Shown piece after piece: positions 47,875 through 59,070 of a stretch of 64,000 bases of DNA. Under the pieces are notes generated by a model that saw nothing but the letters and a program-made list of their open reading frames with translations, had not been told where the DNA came from and ran no database searches. This DNA comes from Riptortus pedestris. Taxonomy: Eukaryota > Arthropoda > Insecta > Hemiptera > Alydidae. Both the position numbers and the translations under genes were made by a program. Where the stretch lies: the NCBI GenBank assembly GCA_019009955.1, contig CM032233.1, forward strand, positions 94,986,501 to 95,050,500. Direction: 5' to 3'. How positions within the stretch are numbered: position 1 is the stretch's first letter; each line of letters starts with the position of its first letter.

Positions 47875-48350
47875 AGTCGTGAATTTATTATGGTCATTAT
47901 TTGACCATATATAATATCTGAATGATATAGCTGAGTTCAGCCGCAGTGAATATCGAATACCCCTCTAAAGTGGGAGTCGTTGAAGCTGGCGTCTTAGGGT
48001 TGGATATTTGTGGGTGATCCCGACGAGCGGTTAGGTTTATTATCTGGAGTGGGGTTAGGACGGATAGTAGGGAGGCTCTAGCAATAGAACGGAACCGGAT
48101 CCAACGGCCAACCATCTCCTACCATCAACCCGCCGACTCTCGAGAGTGAGGGGTAAAAAAAAAAATGAAAGAGATAGATATAAGGGAAAAGGCCCTCCAC
48201 CCCGCTGGATGGAGGCTATCAGAGTGGGAGGGAGTCGACAATAAAGAAATAAAAAGGTCCATCTTTTGATGTAAGATAGGGAGATTGGGGAGGCGGGCGA
48301 TAAGGCAACAAGTACCATATAGCTGGGCCGATATGATCTGGAAAAACGGA
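47875..48350. other. No gene recognised
   Basis: Mixed-composition unique sequence. Reverse frames at 47897-48115 and 48055-48456 overlap each other and show no domain. Confidence 0.35.
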
Positions 48351-48354
48351 GGAC

Positions 48355-48612
48355 CCCCGATCCCCTTCTACTTACTCTCCCACTGACTTTTGACAACCCC
48401 ATACTGTGCATTAATACATATTCCGATTCGTGGCCTGATCGCTCCAATAAGAACAAATAAACAAACAGGGCAAACTAACTAAAATTTGGTCCCGAACCAC
48501 GAAAGTAAACGTTTTCTTAAAAAAGTTATTATAATCAATATTATTATCAACGGGAATAATCTGATACCACTCAATAGGCAATGGGAGTATTTCAAGATCG
48601 GAAAATCTTAAT
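48355..48612 (+). repeat. Satellite-bearing element, copy with a single monomer
   Basis: The leading part CCTTCTACTTACTCTCC, then TTTTGACAACCCCATACTG and CCAATAAGAACAAATAAAC, matches 49148-49240. It is followed by one monomer (AATCAATATTATTATCAACG, AATAATCTGATACCACTC, GGCAATGGG). It is an unexpanded relative of the arrays at 49389-50290 and 53469-54340. Confidence 0.7.
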
Positions 48613-48624
48613 TGATTGCGGCAT

Positions 48625-49135
48625 AACGCTACGTATTTCCACAGTAAAAGTTCAATGAAATCAATATTTGATATATAAACTTCGAGTGGCTCAAGATATA
48701 AAATATCAAAAATATAATATGAGATGATTAGGAGTAGAGGCTTACTGAACGCTGAAAACTAAATAAATGAAAATTTACATTTTTAGGGCATTAAACTTGA
48801 AATAAGATTGGTTTTATACAACTTTTCGATCCGCCGTCTAATAACGGAGATATATTGAATTTTCCGAAATTCCCCATTTCAAACCCCCTTCCACTGGTCT
48901 AATTTCAGCGTCATTAACGAACTTGATCTTTAGATGCACATACAAATGCTTAAATATAGGCATTGGTAACGATCAATCAAAAATTGAAACTGATAGAGCG
49001 GTAACAAACCAATATAAGGTTTTGAACGGACCTCATTTTCTTCATCACCTGGGTAGAATAGATGGTCATTTGAAGACATTTTTGATGAGACCAACCTCAA
49101 TAGTACGTATCCATTTAAGAGGAGTCTGCTAAAAC
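48625..49135 (+). mobile_element. TACP copy, A-type, 5' cap lost
   Basis: GCATAACGCTACGTATTTCC, AAAAGTTCAATGAAATC, GAGATGATTAGGAGTAGAGG, CTAATTTCAGCGTCATTAAC, GATAGAGCGGTAACAAACC, no TA core, CACCTGGGTAGAATAGATGG, and GAGGAGTCTGCTAAAACGG. It lies between two copies of the satellite-bearing element. Confidence 0.75.
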
Positions 49136-49138
49136 GGA

Positions 49139-50560
49139 TTATCTCCGGTCCCTCCTACTTACTCCACCAATAACATTTGACAGTCCCTTACTGAGTGGAT
49201 TAATACATATAGTGATTCCGATAGTTCCAATAAGAACACATAAAGAAATAGAAAAAAACAGTTAGAATTTGATGCTGGTTCACCTACACACATTTCTTTC
49301 TCAAATTTGTTAATAATACATAATAAATAATATTATAAAAAACAGTTAATGTAATAAAGTATCATTTAATTAATTATCAAGAATGAATATCTGATACCAT
49401 GCAATGGGTCGGAACTTACAAAAACAGTTAATATGATCAATGTTAATTATCTGATATAATTCGTATGAAATGATTCAGAACATTCAAAAACTGTTAAAAC
49501 CATCAATATAATAATCAAGGTTAATAATCTGATATCATTCGTATGTAACGGGTCAGAACTTTTAAAAACAGTTAATATCATCAATATAATTATCAAGATT
49601 AATTATCTGATATCATTCGCAGGCAATGTATCAAAACTTATAAAAACAGTTATAATGCAAAGGGTCAGAACTTTTAAAAACAGTTAATATCATCAATATA
49701 ATTATCAAGGTTATTTATCAGATATCATTTGCAAGCAATGTGTCAAAACTTATAAAAACAGTTAATAATGCAAAGGGTCAGAACTTTTAAAAACAGTTAA
49801 TATCATCAATATAATTATCAAGGTTAATTATCTGATATCATTCGCAGGCAATGTGTCAAAACTTATAAAAACAGTTAATAATGCAAAGGGTCAGAACTTT
49901 TAAAAACAGTTAATATCATCAATATAATTATCAAGGTTAATTATCTGATATCATTCGCAGGCAATGTGTCAAAACTTATAAAAACAGTTAATAATGCAAG
50001 GGTCAGAACTTTTAAAAACAGTTAATATCATCAATATAATTATCAAGGGTAATTATCTGATATCATTCGAAGGCAATGTGTCAAAACTTATAAAAACCGT
50101 TAATAATGCAAAGGGTCAGAACTTTTAAAAACAGTTAATATCATCAATATAAATATCAAGGTTAATTATCTGATATCATTCGAAGGCAATGTGTCAAAAC
50201 TTATAAAAACAGTTAATATCATGAACATAATTACCAAGGTTAATAATCTGATGCCATTCGTAGGCTAGGGGTCAGAACTTTTAAAAACACCATTTCTCTG
50301 TTTTTAATATAACCGCACATATTTCACGTCGTTCAATACTTCAATGTTATTTTATGCATTGGGGCAACTCTAAAAATCATATTTAAACTACAGAAGAGAG
50401 CAAAAAGGCTTATATATGATAGACAGCCGTGAAAAGTTTCATTAAGAGGTCCGAAATAATGCATTTTTCTGCAAAATTTATTAGCCAAGCATACTATTTG
50501 AAAAAAATAATATCAGAACTTATTTTACAAAAATATTATAACATATAATCAGAACTCAAG
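49139..50560 (+). repeat. Satellite-bearing element with ~114-bp compound tandem array
   Basis: The leader (49148-49388) matches 48355. The array 49389-50290 repeats a compound unit with two related halves: AAACAGTTAATATCATCAAT / AATTATCAAGGTTAATTATC / TGATATCATTCGCAGGCAAT, then GTGTCAAAACTTATAAAAAC / AGTTAATAATGCAAAGGGTC. The compound is about 113-115 bp and occurs about six times. The trailer (TATGCATTGGGGCAACTC, then CATATTTAAACTACA) recurs after the array at 53469-54340. No coding potential. Confidence 0.85.
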
Positions 50561-51155
50561 TTTCATGAATACCTAGAACCATAAACAAAAATATTTTGAG
50601 GAAAGCGTTCCATTTTTAGTTGTAAAGAACATTAGTACATGGCCGAATGTACTAATTTTATAAAATAAAAAAAAAAAAATAGTTTTACAATAAATAAGAG
50701 TATGTACTTAATTTCTGCAGGACGTTTTTATACACAAGAAATACTGTTAAAAATGGTCCAGTATTAAATGAAATTACAAAACACTTGTTATAGAATTATC
50801 TATATTGTTATATATTGTCTGTTAAACGTGCTTACAAGTTTCTAGTCATTTATAAAACATGTCATCCATTAATAAATTTAAGACTAATAACAAAGCATGT
50901 CAAATTAAAAATAAAAGTTATATATTTAGTGCTATTAAGATTGTTAACAAAATTAAATTATCATACATTATTATTTTATGAGAGTTGGTATTAAAAAAAA
51001 AAGGTATTTACAGAAATTAATTGAAAAATATTAGTAAATTTCTTATAAAAAACAAAAAAATATTTGACGTATTCTATTATGTTTTTTAACATTTAATTCA
51101 AATAAACACATTTCATATCAATATCTCACCAGGAGTACAATATCCTTCTTTCTAA
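50561..51155. other. No gene seen
   Basis: Strongly AT-rich unique sequence with A runs near 50665 and 50993. No motif recognised. Confidence 0.4.
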
Positions 51156-51156
51156 A

Positions 51157-51597
51157 AAGTCCGTCACGCAGGGGCTGCGTAAACTAAGCAGATTTCCCAC
51201 GTGAAGTTTTACAATAGAGAAATTTCACGAGAGTCAAGCAGTCAAGGAAACGGCCGAACTAGCTTTTGGTGGGAAAGTCATCCGTCCGTTAGCCGCCCAG
51301 ATTTAATAAAAATGCAAATATCTCGGTTAATATTCAAGATAGGGAAAAAATGTATATAACAATATTTATATTAAATTTAATTTGCAATAAGATTGAATTT
51401 GTACAATCTTTCGATCCGACATATAGTAAAGGAGATATTTCGAATTTTCGAAAAACCTCCCCTCTAAACCCGCCCTCTTCTTTATTCGATTTCAGCCGTT
51501 AACGAACTTGATCTTTCTTTTTTACATAAAACGACAAAATATCGAGTTTGGTAACGATCAAATAAAAATTGCGACCGCTAGAGCGGTAACAGACAAA

Positions 51598-51657
<60 letters not shown>

Positions 51658-51790
51658 TAGATAGATAGATAGATAGATATATTTTCGTCATCTACTAGGT
51701 TGGGTCGATGGACATTTGAAGAAAAATTTCAAAATTCCGTCATGAGTACAACCTCAATAGCTGATTTCCCTCAAGGGAAATCTGCTAAAA
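51157..51790 (+). mobile_element. TACP copy, C-type, complete reference copy (634 bp)
   Basis: Order of parts. (1) AAGTCCGTCACGCAGGGGC with hairpin CGCAG-GGG-CTGCG. (2) AAACTAAGCAGATTTCCCAC. (3) C-type half: TTTTACAATAGAGAAATTTC, AACGGCCGAACTAGCTTTTG. (4) Shared body from AAAAATGCAAATATCTCGG, including TTCGAATTTTCGAAAA. (5) C/T-rich tract ending TTTCAG (51491-51495). (6) Perfect 14-bp palindrome ACCGCTAGAGCGGT (51574-51587). (7) (TA)n then (GATA)n 51599-51680. (8) Shared 3' half: GGGTCGATGGACATTTGAAG, TCATGAGTACAACCTCAATA. (9) End GCTGATTTCCC-TCAA-GGGAAATCTGCTAAAA. The 5' motif AGCAGATTTCCC and the 3' GGGAAATCTGCT are exact complements, so the ends can also pair with each other. No protein is encoded. 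No target duplication is obvious. Confidence 0.9.
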
Positions 51791-52560
51791 CGGAGTCAGC
51801 CCTTAGTCTCGAGAAACGATGAATTATAAATATAGAACTTACTTCAGGCGTCAGGGAATGATGGTTCATGATCAATATGGTCTCCGATATAGATTCGTTC
51901 ACAAACCAACCAATCCGTTTAAAACATTAGAGAAAAGGTGTCATGGTGCTGAAGATTGCCTTGGCAGAAAAAGTGTAAAGACACTGACTAACATCAACTC
52001 TAAAAACGTTGAATGCAAAAAGTCTATAAGAGAAGAACATGTGGCCACACGAGGAATCTCATTAAGGAAACAATACTAGGAATCTTTTTTATTCGAAGAG
52101 CTGTATGACATTTGACAGATACAAGCACAGCATAAACAGGCTTGAGATGAGATTAAAGCTTATTAAAACTTATCGCTATTAAGATGAACACACATGTCAT
52201 TGAAATAGTTTCTATTCTATGAGTGAAGTATTTCTCATTTGATCAGATTTTAAGACATTGAACACAATAAGAGTATTAACATCATTTTTCATGGGCTCGA
52301 ATTATGGTTTTATTTAGTAGCTTTCAATTATAATCACATCACAAACAAATATTTGCCATACAGAGATTAGCTAATTAATTTAAAAAAATAAGCTTTTTTC
52401 CTCCCAGAAAAAATGCAAATAATCATAATGTTTTGATTCACTTTACTAAAGACGATTTCATTCGAAACATAAATATGGTATCTCCGCTCTGCTAATGCAT
52501 AGGAGCAAACATGTTATAGAATATAACTTATACATATTATTGTAATAAACAAAAATCATT
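51791..52560. other. No gene recognised
   Basis: An 86-codon plus frame (51819-52079) beginning just after the TACP end is rich in Lys/Arg and has no recognised domain. The rest is AT-rich. Confidence 0.3.
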
Positions 52561-52565
52561 TTAAT

Positions 52566-52790
52566 TTTTTTTTATTTAAAACTAGAATTTCTATTCTACA
52601 CACCCCTGCAGTAGATTGAAGAGCCTCATAATATTCCCGTGGAGCAGGGGGGTGGTATTGCCAATTTACTCACTGGACTCCCAGAGTTCCTCTACCGCCG
52701 AGACACGAGCGCGCTCTGGTATTGAACCGATTTACTAATTTCGCCTTCACCCATTCAAGTACTGGCCATGCTCGATGTTGCTTGACATAG
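52566..52790 (-). mobile_element. 5S rRNA-derived SINE-like element
   Basis: On the minus strand, 52785 to about 52741 reads AAGCAACATCGAGCATGGCC and AGTACTTGAATGGGTGAAGG. This aligns with the internal promoter of 5S rRNA genes (box A AAGCAGCGTCGGGC, box C GGTTAGTACTTGGATGGG). Downstream are CGGTTCAATACCAGAGCGC, a body with TCGGCGGTAGAGGAACTC, and a tail TTTAAATAAAAAAAAATT. The 5' half of a true 5S rRNA is absent, so this is a 5S-derived retroposon (SINE3-like) and not a 5S gene. Only one copy is seen here. Confidence 0.65.
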
Positions 52791-52799
52791 GTGAACAAT

Positions 52800-53300
52800 A
52801 GTCAGACGTTCTTCCTCTAAACTATGAAATAACTTTGAAAATATGGTCATAATGGGTCAAAAACAAAAACTTATTAAAACTTCCTATTTATTCAAATCCC
52901 AACACGTTTCAAGCTTCTAGCTCCTTATCAAGGGGTTCCTCTCTCTCACTTTTATGACCGACGTATGCTTGCTAAGCCAGCATTTTCAAATTTTGTCCAC
53001 TTTAACACCACCATTCAAAACTACCTTTCTAAATTTCGTTTTAACTACATCTATTGCGTAGCGGTTAAGAAGAGTTAGCTAGCCAAAGAAGTTTTTATTC
53101 ATTTTTATTTTTTTCTGGTGGTGAGGATCATGAACCAGGTTATTCATGGTAGCTCCTCAAATTTAATTTTATAAACGCTTAGCGCTTTCAGAAATTTATA
53201 TTCCCATCCTCAGAGCGCCAGAGCGTAGGTTGATCCGGGATTAGAGATGCTACATTGCTGAACTATACTGATGTGCACTGAGAGTACAAATGAATTGTGA
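52800..53300. other. No gene recognised
   Basis: Includes AACACGTTTCAAGCTTCTAG then CTCCTTATCAAGGGG (52898-52938), resembling a retroelement 3' region read in reverse, but not assignable. The rest is unique. Confidence 0.3.
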
Positions 53301-53302
53301 GG

Positions 53303-53306
<4 letters not shown>

Positions 53307-53369
<63 letters not shown>

Positions 53370-53460
53370 CACATACATACATGCATACATACTATAAAAT
53401 TATATATAGCTTGCGAACCTCATTTTCGTCATCTCCTGGGTAAAGTCGATGGACATTTGA
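53307..53460 (+). mobile_element. (TA)n plus TACP 3' fragment
   Basis: (TA)n 53307-53368, then TTGCGAACCTCATTTTCGTC, ATCTCCTGGGTAAAGTCG and ATGGACATTTGAATGAG. The 3' cap is missing. The satellite array starts directly after. Confidence 0.7.
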
Positions 53461-53464
53461 ATGA

Positions 53465-54600
53465 GATACTCCGTAGGCAATGGATCACACCTTATAAAAA
53501 CAGTTAATATCATCAATATAATTATCAAGGTTAATAATCTGGTATCATTCGTAGGCAATGGGTCATAACTTATAAAAAGTTAATATCATCAATTTAATTA
53601 TCATGGTTAATAATCTGGTATCATTCGCAAGCAATGGGTCAGAACTTATAAAAAGTTAATATCATCAATTTAATTATCATGGTTAATAATCTGGTATCAT
53701 TCGTAGGCAATGGGTAATAACTTATAAAAAGGTAATATCATCAATTTAATTATTAAGGTTAATAACCTGCTATCACTCGTAGGCAATGGGTCATAACTTA
53801 TAAAAACAGTTAATATCATCAATTTAATTATCAAGGTTAATAATCTGGTATCATTCGCAGGCAATGGGTCATAACTTATAAAAAGTTAATATCATCAATT
53901 TAATTATCAAGGTTAATAGTCTGGTATCATTCGTAGGCAATGGGTCATAACTTATAAAAAGTTAATATCATCAATTTAATTATCAAGGTTAATAGTCTGG
54001 TATCATTCGTAGGCAATGGGTCATAACTTATAAAAACAGTGAATATCATCAATATAATTATCATGGTTAATAATCTGATATCATTCGTAGGCAATGGGTC
54101 ATAACTTATAAAAAGTTAATATCATCAATTTAATTATCAAGGTTAATAATCTGGTATCATTCGTAGGCAATGGGTCATAACTTATAAAAAGTTAATATCA
54201 TCAATATAATTATCAAGGTTAATAATCTGGTATCATTCGTAGGCAATGGGTCATAACTTATAAAAAGTTAATATCATCAATATAATTATCATGGTTAATA
54301 ATCTGGTATCATTCGTAGGCAATGGGTCATAACTTATGAAATCAGTATTTCTCCATCATACACCTTTTACATCGTTTACTTCATTGTTGTTTCTATAGTC
54401 AAGTCTTGTATGTCCTTATGCATTGGGGTAATTCAACAATTCACATTTTAATATTTAAACTACACTAGTGAGTAAAAAGTCTAAAATAGATTAGAAAGCC
54501 TAGAGACTCTTGCCGGCCTTTCTTTAACCAGTCCAAAATAATGTTTTTTACTCCAAAATATATTAGACAAGTAAAAATATAAGTTTTTGTTCTGAGGCAA
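53465..54600 (+). repeat. Satellite-bearing element with ~77-bp tandem array (about 12 units)
   Basis: Units such as TTAATATCATCAATTTAATT / ATCAAGGTTAATAATCTGG / TATCATTCGTAGGCAATGGG / TCATAACTTATAAAAAG recur about every 75-80 bp from 53469 to 54340. They are related to one half of the compound unit at 49389-50290. The trailer after 54340 (CTTATGCATTGGGGTAATTC, TTTAAACTACACTAG) matches the trailer there. The leader is replaced by a TACP fragment. Confidence 0.87.
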
Positions 54601-54618
54601 TGTATGGCCAAATTTTCA

Positions 54619-54624
<6 letters not shown>

Positions 54625-54672
<48 letters not shown>

Positions 54673-54868
54673 TGTTGTTATTCTTATTGGAGTTTTGGTC
54701 AATGTTGGTGAAAAAATCTTAGTTTATGCCGATATTGCGAGAATCTTAATTTTCTCTTCTTCAGGGCTGTAAAATTACAAGTACTACCTTCACCAACATT
54801 AACCAAAAATCACCAAAAAAGAATAACAACACCATATATAAATATAACCTGGTCGAAAACATCAACAC

Positions 54869-54940
<72 letters not shown>
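54625..54940. repeat. Inverted repeat (54671-54833) between two (TA)n tracts
   Basis: Left arm GGTGTTGTTATTCTTATTGG ... AATGTTGGTGAA (54671-54712). Right arm TTCACCAACATTAACC ... AAGAATAACAACACC (54789-54833). (TA)n tracts at 54625-54670 and 54873-54939 lie outside. TACP-like TTGCGGACCTCATTTTCTTC follows the second tract to about 54975. Confidence 0.75.
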
Positions 54941-54975
54941 CTTGCGGACCTCATTTTCTTCATCTCCTATGTATC

Positions 54976-55482
54976 ACGGATGGGCTTACGATGATTATTT
55001 GAAAATCACCTTTTTTGAATAATATCAAAAACTACTTCCCTTAAGAGAAGAAACCTTCTAAAATATTCTGAAAATAAATATTCATATCGCAGAAAACATT
55101 TTTCTTTTCTAAACCTGTCTGGGCTAATATTTGCAATGACCGCTCGTGTTAGCGTTGCGTTGAGAAACATCCCCTAGGATTTTCACGTTCGAATTGCGGA
55201 CTCTGTCAAAGATTTGGTGATATAATGAAAGATTGAGTATGGAAGGAGGGAGTATGTGTAGGGAGGTAGAGCGGTTGCTGGGAAGGACAGACTGATCCAT
55301 CATAGGCCCACTACTCTTGCCTGCTCCTGACATACCCAAAGATAGATTGACTCTAATTAGATAAATATAAAAATAGGCTGATAGCCCTCTCACCCTTCCA
55401 GCGTACTTCCTTACTGCCCAGCTACAACTACCCAATCGATTCCACCGCCTTCCCAAAGCTGACCTTTTGCTACAGTAGAAAA
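54976..55482. other. No gene recognised; short shared repeat
   Basis: CTGACATACCCAAAGATAGA then TTGACTCTAATTAGAT (55326-55361) recurs near 57015-57048. A reverse 110-codon frame has no recognised domain. Confidence 0.4.
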
Positions 55483-55483
55483 A

Positions 55484-55767
55484 AGTCCGTCACGCAGGGG
55501 CTGCATAAACTAAGCAGATTTCCCACGTAAAGTTACACAATAGAGAAATCTCCATACGAGTTTCGAACAGTTAACGGAAACGGCCGAACTGGCTTTTGGC
55601 GGGAACGATTAGAAGCGACCATAGCTCGTCCGTTACACTTAAGAAAATGCAAATATCTTGTTTAATATTCAAGATAGAGAATAAATGCAGATAACGATAT
55701 TTATAGTAAATTTACCATTAGATTGGTGCTATGCAATTTTTTGATCCGACGTATAGTAACGTATATA

Positions 55768-55810
<43 letters not shown>

Positions 55811-55936
55811 TTGAACTGACCTCAGTTTCGTCATCTCCTGGGCAGGATCGATAGACATTTGAAGAAATGGTTCAAAAACCGCGTCATGAGTACGACCACA
55901 ATAGCTCATTTCCCTTAAGGGAAATCTGCTAAAACC
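55484..55936 (+). mobile_element. TACP copy, C-type, internally deleted (~450 bp)
   Basis: AGTCCGTCACGCAGGGGC, CTAAGCAGATTTCCCACG, AACGGCCGAACTGGCTTTTG, then shared body to CGACGTATAGTAACGTATAT. It jumps straight to (TA)n 55766-55806, omitting the C tract, TTTCAG and palindrome. It finishes normally: GACCTCAGTTTCGTCATCTC, TTTCCCTTAAGGGAAATCTG, CTAAAA. Confidence 0.88.
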
Positions 55937-56550
55937 TTCACGAAGACACCAGCCTACGGACTGCAAATGGTTTTATCCGACTTTATTGTATAGCCTGATG
56001 CAGGATGCAACGGGATACTAACACGAGTCTTTGTGACCCTCTTTTTATCCCTTGAAATGAAATGAAATAAAATGTGTATATTTCCATTAAATGTTATAAC
56101 ATAATAGGAAACGTCATTTGTTTTTCTATAAACAATTTTCTAATATTATGTCAATTAAATTCCTTACAAATTATTGGAATTACATTTATAGCTATGTAAT
56201 ACATTCGTTAAGATATTAGGTCAAATTATAATAATGCATAATATAAAATTCATCGATTTAAATAATTATATAAAATAAATTAGTTTCAATAGCAATCTTA
56301 ATACGACTATAAAAATTTACAATTATTTTAAACTCAAAAACATACATTATATTATTTTTTGGCATGCACATTTATTAAAGGATAACAAGCTTTATAAATG
56401 ATGAGTAGCTTGTCCCACCTTAGAGAGACAATGTACTAGATCACAAATTATTTTAGACCGATATTTATGACTAATATTTAGTAGTTTTATTTAATAATTC
56501 AACATTTTTAAAAGTATTCATCTTGTGTATAAAAACATTCGTCATTCACG
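55937..56550. other. No gene seen
   Basis: AT-rich unique sequence, probably including the 3' untranslated part of the LINE fragment that follows on the minus strand. Confidence 0.35.
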
Positions 56551-56557
56551 AAGTTCT

Positions 56558-56758
56558 TTAGTTAGTTTTTAAACAAAGATTATTCTTAATAGATTTGATA
56601 CATTCGGGCAGAGCGTTAAAGAGTTTTACTCCTGAAAATGATACGCTTTTCGCGAAATAATTGTGTTTGAGGTTGGGAGCTTGGAGGATATTCTTGTATC
56701 TCGTTTTATGATTATGTGTTATGCTATTTTTGTAAAACAAGTTCATGTTTTGTTTCAA
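56558..56758 (-). pseudogene. LINE ORF2 C-terminal fragment
   Basis: The minus-strand frame reads NSITHNHKTRYKNILQ, LKHNYFAKSVSFSGVKLFNA and LPECIKSIKNNLCLKTN. The HxxxTR...SFSxxGxKLFNxLPxxIK order is the usual C-terminal segment after the reverse transcriptase in several animal LINE groups. After a frame change it continues LTKELRE... toward a typical short end. No RT core is attached upstream. It is a 5'-truncated, decayed copy. Confidence 0.68.
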
Positions 56759-56759
56759 A

Positions 56760-57054
56760 TCTTGTCGTTCCGGTCAATAATAGGATTCATAGGGACGACT
56801 TGCATGTGTTCCCAGCAGGAACAACGACGACGCAGTGTTCTGGATGACAAAATGGACAAAACTCAATTTCGAGTTGGCGGAAAACAAGTTGGTAATTCTC
56901 ATTATAGCACATGTATTAACCGGCTAAGATATTAATAGGTTTTCGAAAAACGCTCATTGATCCAACCCAAGAAATTAGTTCGGACAAAAAGATGTATACT
57001 CGACTTGCCTTTTCTTGACATACCCAAAGATGAATTGACTCTAACTATATTAAT
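56760..57054. other. No gene recognised
   Basis: Contains the second copy of CTTGACATACCCAAAGATGA (57014-57033) shared with 55326. No domain recognised. Confidence 0.35.
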
Positions 57055-57985
57055 AAAAAAGTCAGTCAAGCTGCGAAAAATAAGCATATTTCACACATGC
57101 TAGTATAACACACTTATCTCACCACGAATTCTATATTTCTATGGGGGAAAAAACGCTGATTAGGGGAGGGGGAGATTGGATTGGTGCTACGAACAAATCG
57201 CTTACTTCAGTTCCGAAAAAATGCATAGAAAAACAGTTGTAGACCATCAATAATTTAAGAAGTTTGGTTCTATAAAATTTTACGATCCAACTCAATATAA
57301 CCGATATTTTTTTAATGCCCACTCTAAACACCCGCTATTCCAGATCTCAATGGATTTTCACCAATAATACATATGATCTTCAGTGTTGACTTAAAAAATC
57401 GAGCATAGTATTGATGAACTAAAACATTTAGAGACAAGAACGTACAATCTTAATCGGTGACCTTAACATTTATACAAAGAATTTTCCTGTATTCTGCACA
57501 AATAAAAGTCTCTTGAAAACAATATTTGGTATTTAAGCTTAGAATAAAGAGGTTCATGATATACCAGCTTAATGTTAATATGACATGAGTAGGGGGAGAG
57601 GGGTTTAAGAAAGGCTAAATACTAATAAAATTCAAACATCTGGGTTACTATTCATAATAGAGGTAATATGCATATGGCAACATTTGTAGATTTACAATAA
57701 GATTATATACATTTTTTTCGATCTGACGTATAATAACAAAGATAATACGAATTTTCAAAATTGCCCCTATTAAACCCCCCTCCCCCTGGCTCGATTTCAG
57801 CCGTTGACAGACTTGATCTTTTGTTTTAAATTAAACGCGTATATATCGAGTTTGGTAACGATAAAACAAAAATTGCGGTAACAGACAAATGTATACATAT
57901 CCTCTCGGTAGGATAAATGGACTAAAGGGGCATTTTCTTGAAACTCGTGTACTGATAACAATCTAATAGCTGATTTCCCTAAAAA
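57055..57985 (+). mobile_element. Two diverged TACP copies in tandem
   Basis: First: degraded 5' cap (AGTCAGTCAAGCTGCGAAAA, ATAAGCATATTTCACAC), then a body with ACGATCCAACTCAATATAAC to about 57400. Second (about 57430-57985): AAAAGTCTCTTGAAAACAAT, ATGACATGAGTAGGGGG, C tract, CTCGATTTCAGCCGTTGAC, TTGCGGTAACAGACAAATG, and TCTAATAGCTGATTTCCC. Confidence 0.65.
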
Positions 57986-59068
57986 AATAGTCTAGTACGA
58001 TAAAGACTATAATTAACCCATGAATGCAAGAATATTTTTGGACACAAAAATCGGTCCATATTATTGTATCCTGAAAAGATAAGGATTAATATTTCTGTCG
58101 TTTGAAAGCCTTCACACTTTTGGGAAAATGAGTGTATAAATATTTTTATATATTCACTACAACCTATAATAATATATAGCCACACTTGAGGAGGCAAATG
58201 AGAAGAAGAACCGTCTTGGGCATTTAAATGCCCTAAACGCGTTCTAGAGAAACAAGTCATTCCAGCATGTTTTCGCGGGGAATTCCGAAAATTTCTATTA
58301 AATGTACATTGTTTACTTATTTGTAACGTTAATTCAGGAGTTTTATTTGAAAGGAATAATTTCGACGCTTTGTATAATAAATAAATGTTTAAATCGGTCT
58401 TTGTGGTAGTATTTACTTAGTATGATGTGGGATTTTATTACTAGTTATCACCTAACAGAAATGGCCAGGGTGCGTGGCGGTCATTAGCCGAAACCAACTT
58501 TTCAGCGTAACCAATAAGCTAATTGCGGTTCCTGATAACTTATGTGGAATGTGATAGGAGGATGAACCAAGTCGCCGATGGGGGTTGTTGGAGATTGAAT
58601 CGGAGGGCTCATCTTGATCATACGAGAGGAATACCATGAGCCCCCGGGCACTTTTCCACTTTCCTAATATACCTCAGAGGGAGGCAACTTGAAGCCTTCC
58701 TTCAACTATTCTCCATCACTTTCCAAAGCCTAATTTACCGGCTTCAAACACGCTCAAAACTTTTTCCCTACATACTCCGCCAACAGTTTAACAACTCCCT
58801 ATTTGGGGAAACAAGATCTCTTATCCCTTCTCCGGTCATATGCAAGCCGAAAATTATTTATACCTCATATTGATTATGCTGTATAGCCTGGTCGAACATA
58901 GATTTTTATTTTTATGACTAATGAGGTCTTCGTGTATTGACCGAGTAATGGTGCATTGTACCAAAGATTCCTAAGTCAGCAACCTTTCTACACAGGCCAA
59001 TTCAATTCTGTCAAGACTGGACGTACATTTGAGTTGTCATACAGGATAAAGCAACATCAGCATGCTAA
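57986..59068. other. No gene recognised
   Basis: Unique sequence. Reverse frames at 57979-58260 and 58452-58637 show no domain. Confidence 0.35.
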
Positions 59069-59070
59069 TA

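Noticed and set aside
52741..52785. 5S rRNA gene
   Set aside because: Only the internal promoter half matches. The 5' third of 5S rRNA is absent and an unrelated body follows.
55124..55456. 110-codon reverse frame
   Set aside because: No domain; overlaps a short repeat shared with 57014.
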